Shown here: positions 61,421 through 64,000 of the stretch, in pieces | How the letters are laid out: each line of letters opens with the position of its first letter | How positions within the stretch are numbered: position 1 is the first letter of the stretch | NCBI GenBank assembly: GCA_003342895.1 | Contig: PTFA01000160.1 | Coordinates: forward strand, 1-64,000 | Length of the DNA stretch: 64,000 bases | From: Casuarius casuarius | Taxonomy: Eukaryota; Chordata; Aves; Casuariiformes; Casuariidae | Direction of reading: 5' to 3' | Program-made: the position numbers and the translations under genes | Notes under the pieces: model-generated | Databases searched by the model: none | What the model saw: the letters and a program-made list of their open reading frames with translations, nothing else | Told to the model about the DNA's origin: nothing

Positions 61421-62880
61421 AAGGAAATCATACAAACGTAAAGCTGGAAAGAATTTTANGAGGTCATCTAGAGGAAAGCTATATAGTCCCAGTCCCAGGT
61501 GTCTGAGTTGTTTGTCTAATCTGTTCTTAAAACCATTCTGAGGAGATTCTACAACTTTCCTAAATACCTTGTCCTTAGCTGTCCCTACATGGGAGAGGCT
61601 TTTTCTAACATTTAACCTCAATCNCTTTGTGTTTTAAATTAAACTACTTTTTTTTTCTTCCATCTCTTGTGGACATGGAGAACAGTTGATCCATGGCTCA
61701 CCCTACAGCGTTCTTGGTACGATGTCCCAAACTGAGCAGTATATTCTGGCCAAGGTATTCCAGACAGGAATGGAGAATAAAATAACTGCTTTCCCTGTCT
61801 TCCATCTGACATTTCTGTTTATATATGAAAGAAAAAACACCCTGTTTGCAACAGCTAATTCAGACTAGACAGAGGTTTACTGATCTTTCCTTTGTGTAGT
61901 ATAGGTCAGCCAAGTGTTCTCCATTCTGTGTTTGTGCATTTGACTTTTCTTTGGAAGTGAAGCACTTCCCACTGTTTTTGTAAATCTTTTTCTGTTTAAG
62001 TTCTGGCCATTGCCCCCCTTTTTTTTTACAATCACCTTGAATTTTAATCCTGAACTTTTCAAAACTTGCAGCNTCCTCCAGGTCAGAATAGTCCCCACAT
62101 TTTGTAAATGTCCCTTGTGCTCCACAGTCCAAGCAGTTAATTCAAATATCACATAAAACCATGCTCAATATAGCTCCTACCAACTCATTTGAAATGTCCT
62201 TTCATTTTACCAGTGAACAATTGGTAATTGTTTGATTTTTTTGAAAAGTTTTGCACCTGCTGATAGTAGTATGAAATAAATAATATTTTAGACTTCCTGA
62301 AAAATGTTGTGTAGGACAGAGTCAAGAGTTTCACTAAACTCAAGAAAATCTGCATGTAGATATATGCAGCTTTTCCTACAACCAGCAAATTGAGAAGTCT
62401 ATCAAAGGAAATTAGATTTCTTTGCTATGCTTTATTCTTGATAAAAACATGTTTGTTGATTTTAGTCATGCTAGTATGTCCTAAATAATAATTAATTTTT
62501 TTGTTGTTGTTCCTGATCAGTGATGTTAAACTCACTGGAGCCTCATTCCCTTAATCTTCTTTTCTTCCTTTGTCAAGGTCAACATCATTTTTGCCCTTCT
62601 CCTAGTCCTCTGGGATCTACCTATTCCCCAGTTCTGAAAGATAATCACTAATAGAGCAGAGATTGCTTCACCTACATGCTTAGGTATGCCGGGGTGAACT
62701 TTATCAGGCCTGGATGATCTGAACAGAATGAATTCAGCTGCTTTTTCTTAAACCTATTCTTCCTTATTCTAGCCTGTACTCCTAAATCTTGTTCATGTTA
62801 TTAAGCTCTCGGTCACATTTTCTCTGTGAGATTTTAAAGATTCAGCCACCTGCTATTGTCTCCTGCCTTACTGAGAAATG
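61421..62880 (-). mobile_element. Ancient CR1/L3-like LINE, about 1.4 kb, heavily decayed
   Basis: Reading the plus strand from the element's 3' end, recognisable CR1 words appear in the right order: AAGCTGGAAAG...GAGGTCATCTAGAGG (61,440-61,475), GTTTGTCTAATCTGTTCTTA, GGAGATTCTACAAC, AACTGAGCAGTATATTCTGG...AAGGTATTCCAGACAGGAAT (61,730-61,770), GACAGAGTCAAGAGTTTCAC and TAAACTCAAGAAAATCTGC (62,318-62,353), TGATCAGTGATGTTAAACTC and CTCCTAGTCCTCTGGGATCT (62,514-62,620). These correspond to the 3'UTR and reverse-transcriptase part of ORF2. Frames are broken many times, so it is non-functional. It is much more diverged than the copy at 18.5 kb. The middle part (61,850-62,290) is only weakly recognisable and the 5' limit is approximate. 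Confidence 0.75.
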
Positions 62881-64000
62881 GGCCTGGACTTTCTTTTGCT
62901 TCTAATGAATTTATAGCACATTTATTNTCTTTTTCTCTTTTTACATCCCGTTAGTTGTACACAAACTGACTTTGCGCCTTAGCTCTTGCAAGACGACTTG
63001 TGGGATTTCTTAGGTAGCTAATGGCAAGCGGCAGAGCTGGCGGTAACAACCACTGCTCACTGTGTTCACTGTAAATGAAGCTTCTGTGTTGACGCTGCAA
63101 ATCCAAGTTACCATGCAGCCTGGCAGGAACGACAGGCTCCTGGAACATANTCATCTAGGGCAAACCCTTACCTGTCTTCTACAGTGAGCTGGGGGCACGT
63201 CACTGAACATNCATGTCTCCAAGGCAAAGGGAAAAGATAGTGATGCCACAGAGAACCTGTGCGGGGAGATACTATAACCACCCGTGATTTCTGCTGCGAC
63301 GGTCAGCAGGAAAATATGAGGGGAATGGATGTGGCTGCCAACAGGGATGTAAATACCGGCTCTTGGTACAGTGCAAATCTGACAGCACAAGCTCTACACA
63401 GTAAAAGCCACAAGTACATATCTCCTTCGTGCTCTGGTAATGTCTAGCAGGAGCTACCACCACCTGTCTGCAGGAGCACCCTGGACCTGCTGGATAAGTA
63501 AGACCTGGCACTTCTTTCCTTGAGCTCCAATGAGCTGCAACAAGATTTCAAACAAATAAAAATTTGCTCCTTAGGATTACGTCCTTACTGAAAGATAGAA
63601 CTAGATTTTGAGTCAATAATGCTGCTTTGGCAATGCCCTATAATACAGTCCCTGTGATCTTAGTCGTTCAGGCTCGCACATTTTAAATGGAAACAATTGT
63701 TTATATCTTACTGTAAAACAAGTGATGCATTTTCATTCCTTGATCATTGCAAAATGCCACTCTGCTCCTGTAATNGCAATGTGATTCAGGCATGTGATCT
63801 GTTAAAGAGAGACAGAGAGAAAATTTGTCCAAAGGAAAATATTTTAAANGAATATTGGTCTTCAGGAATAATCCCTATACAGAATGACATTTATTTTGTT
63901 TACTCANATGTGTTTCATCAACTGAAAATGTAGAAATTAAAGCTGATATACAATCATAATAATAATACATAGCAGTTCTACAATATTTTTCATTTAGACA
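62881..64000. other. Intergenic to the window end, no gene recognised
   Basis: Mixed, finally AT-rich DNA with several single Ns (62,927; 63,150; 63,211; 63,775; 63,849; 63,907). No exon supported. Confidence 0.55.

Noticed and set aside
1..64000. A novel multi-gene, defence or mobile system
   Set aside because: No gene clusters, paired ORFs, terminal repeats, integrase-like proteins or arrays are visible. The content is that of a sparse vertebrate locus.
41351..64000. Presence of TBX22 or BRWD3, the mammalian neighbours of TENT5D
   Set aside because: No T-box, WD or bromodomain exon peptides were recognised in any frame. The neighbours presumably lie outside the window.

Overview
The window looks like bird genomic DNA and is almost entirely non-coding. 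The evidence is a CR1 retrotransposon tail typical of birds and other sauropsids (18.47-18.93 kb), a much older CR1/L3-like copy (61.4-62.9 kb), the lack of any repeat type I associate with mammals, low overall repeat density, and one intact vertebrate gene. Crocodilian or turtle origin is not formally excluded, but the sparse repeats favour a bird. Nothing prokaryotic is present: no operons, CRISPR arrays or insertion sequences.

The one gene I can name is TENT5D (FAM46D), a non-canonical poly(A) polymerase. Its single uninterrupted coding exon lies on the minus strand at 40,025-41,200. Just upstream on that strand are a consensus acceptor at 41,220, a consensus donor at 41,311-41,315 and a possible 35-nt non-coding exon at 41,316-41,350 carrying a short upstream ORF. 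A strong CpG island at 54.4-55.5 kb, broken by a 306-bp assembly gap, is the best local candidate for its distal promoter. An AT-rich block below the stop codon (about 35.6-40.0 kb) may hold a long 3'UTR.

Layout: 0-35.6 kb is gene-free in my reading. It holds short CpG-rich patches, several AT-rich segments dense in homeodomain, POU and forkhead-like motifs that look like conserved enhancers, one CR1 copy, a microsatellite and one orphan exon-like segment (6,878-6,994, minus). 35.6-44 kb is the AT-rich TENT5D domain. 44-64 kb is gene-free apart from weak exon-like ORFs. It contains the CpG island, old interspersed repeats, a templated 50-bp duplication between 58.5 and 60.0 kb, and a 1.4-kb ancient CR1. 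Isolated N bases occur only from 44,282 onward, so assembly quality changes there.

I found no previously undescribed multi-gene system. The items most worth a second look are the TENT5D 5' structure, the templated insertion, the orphan exon near 6.9 kb and the enhancer-like segments.
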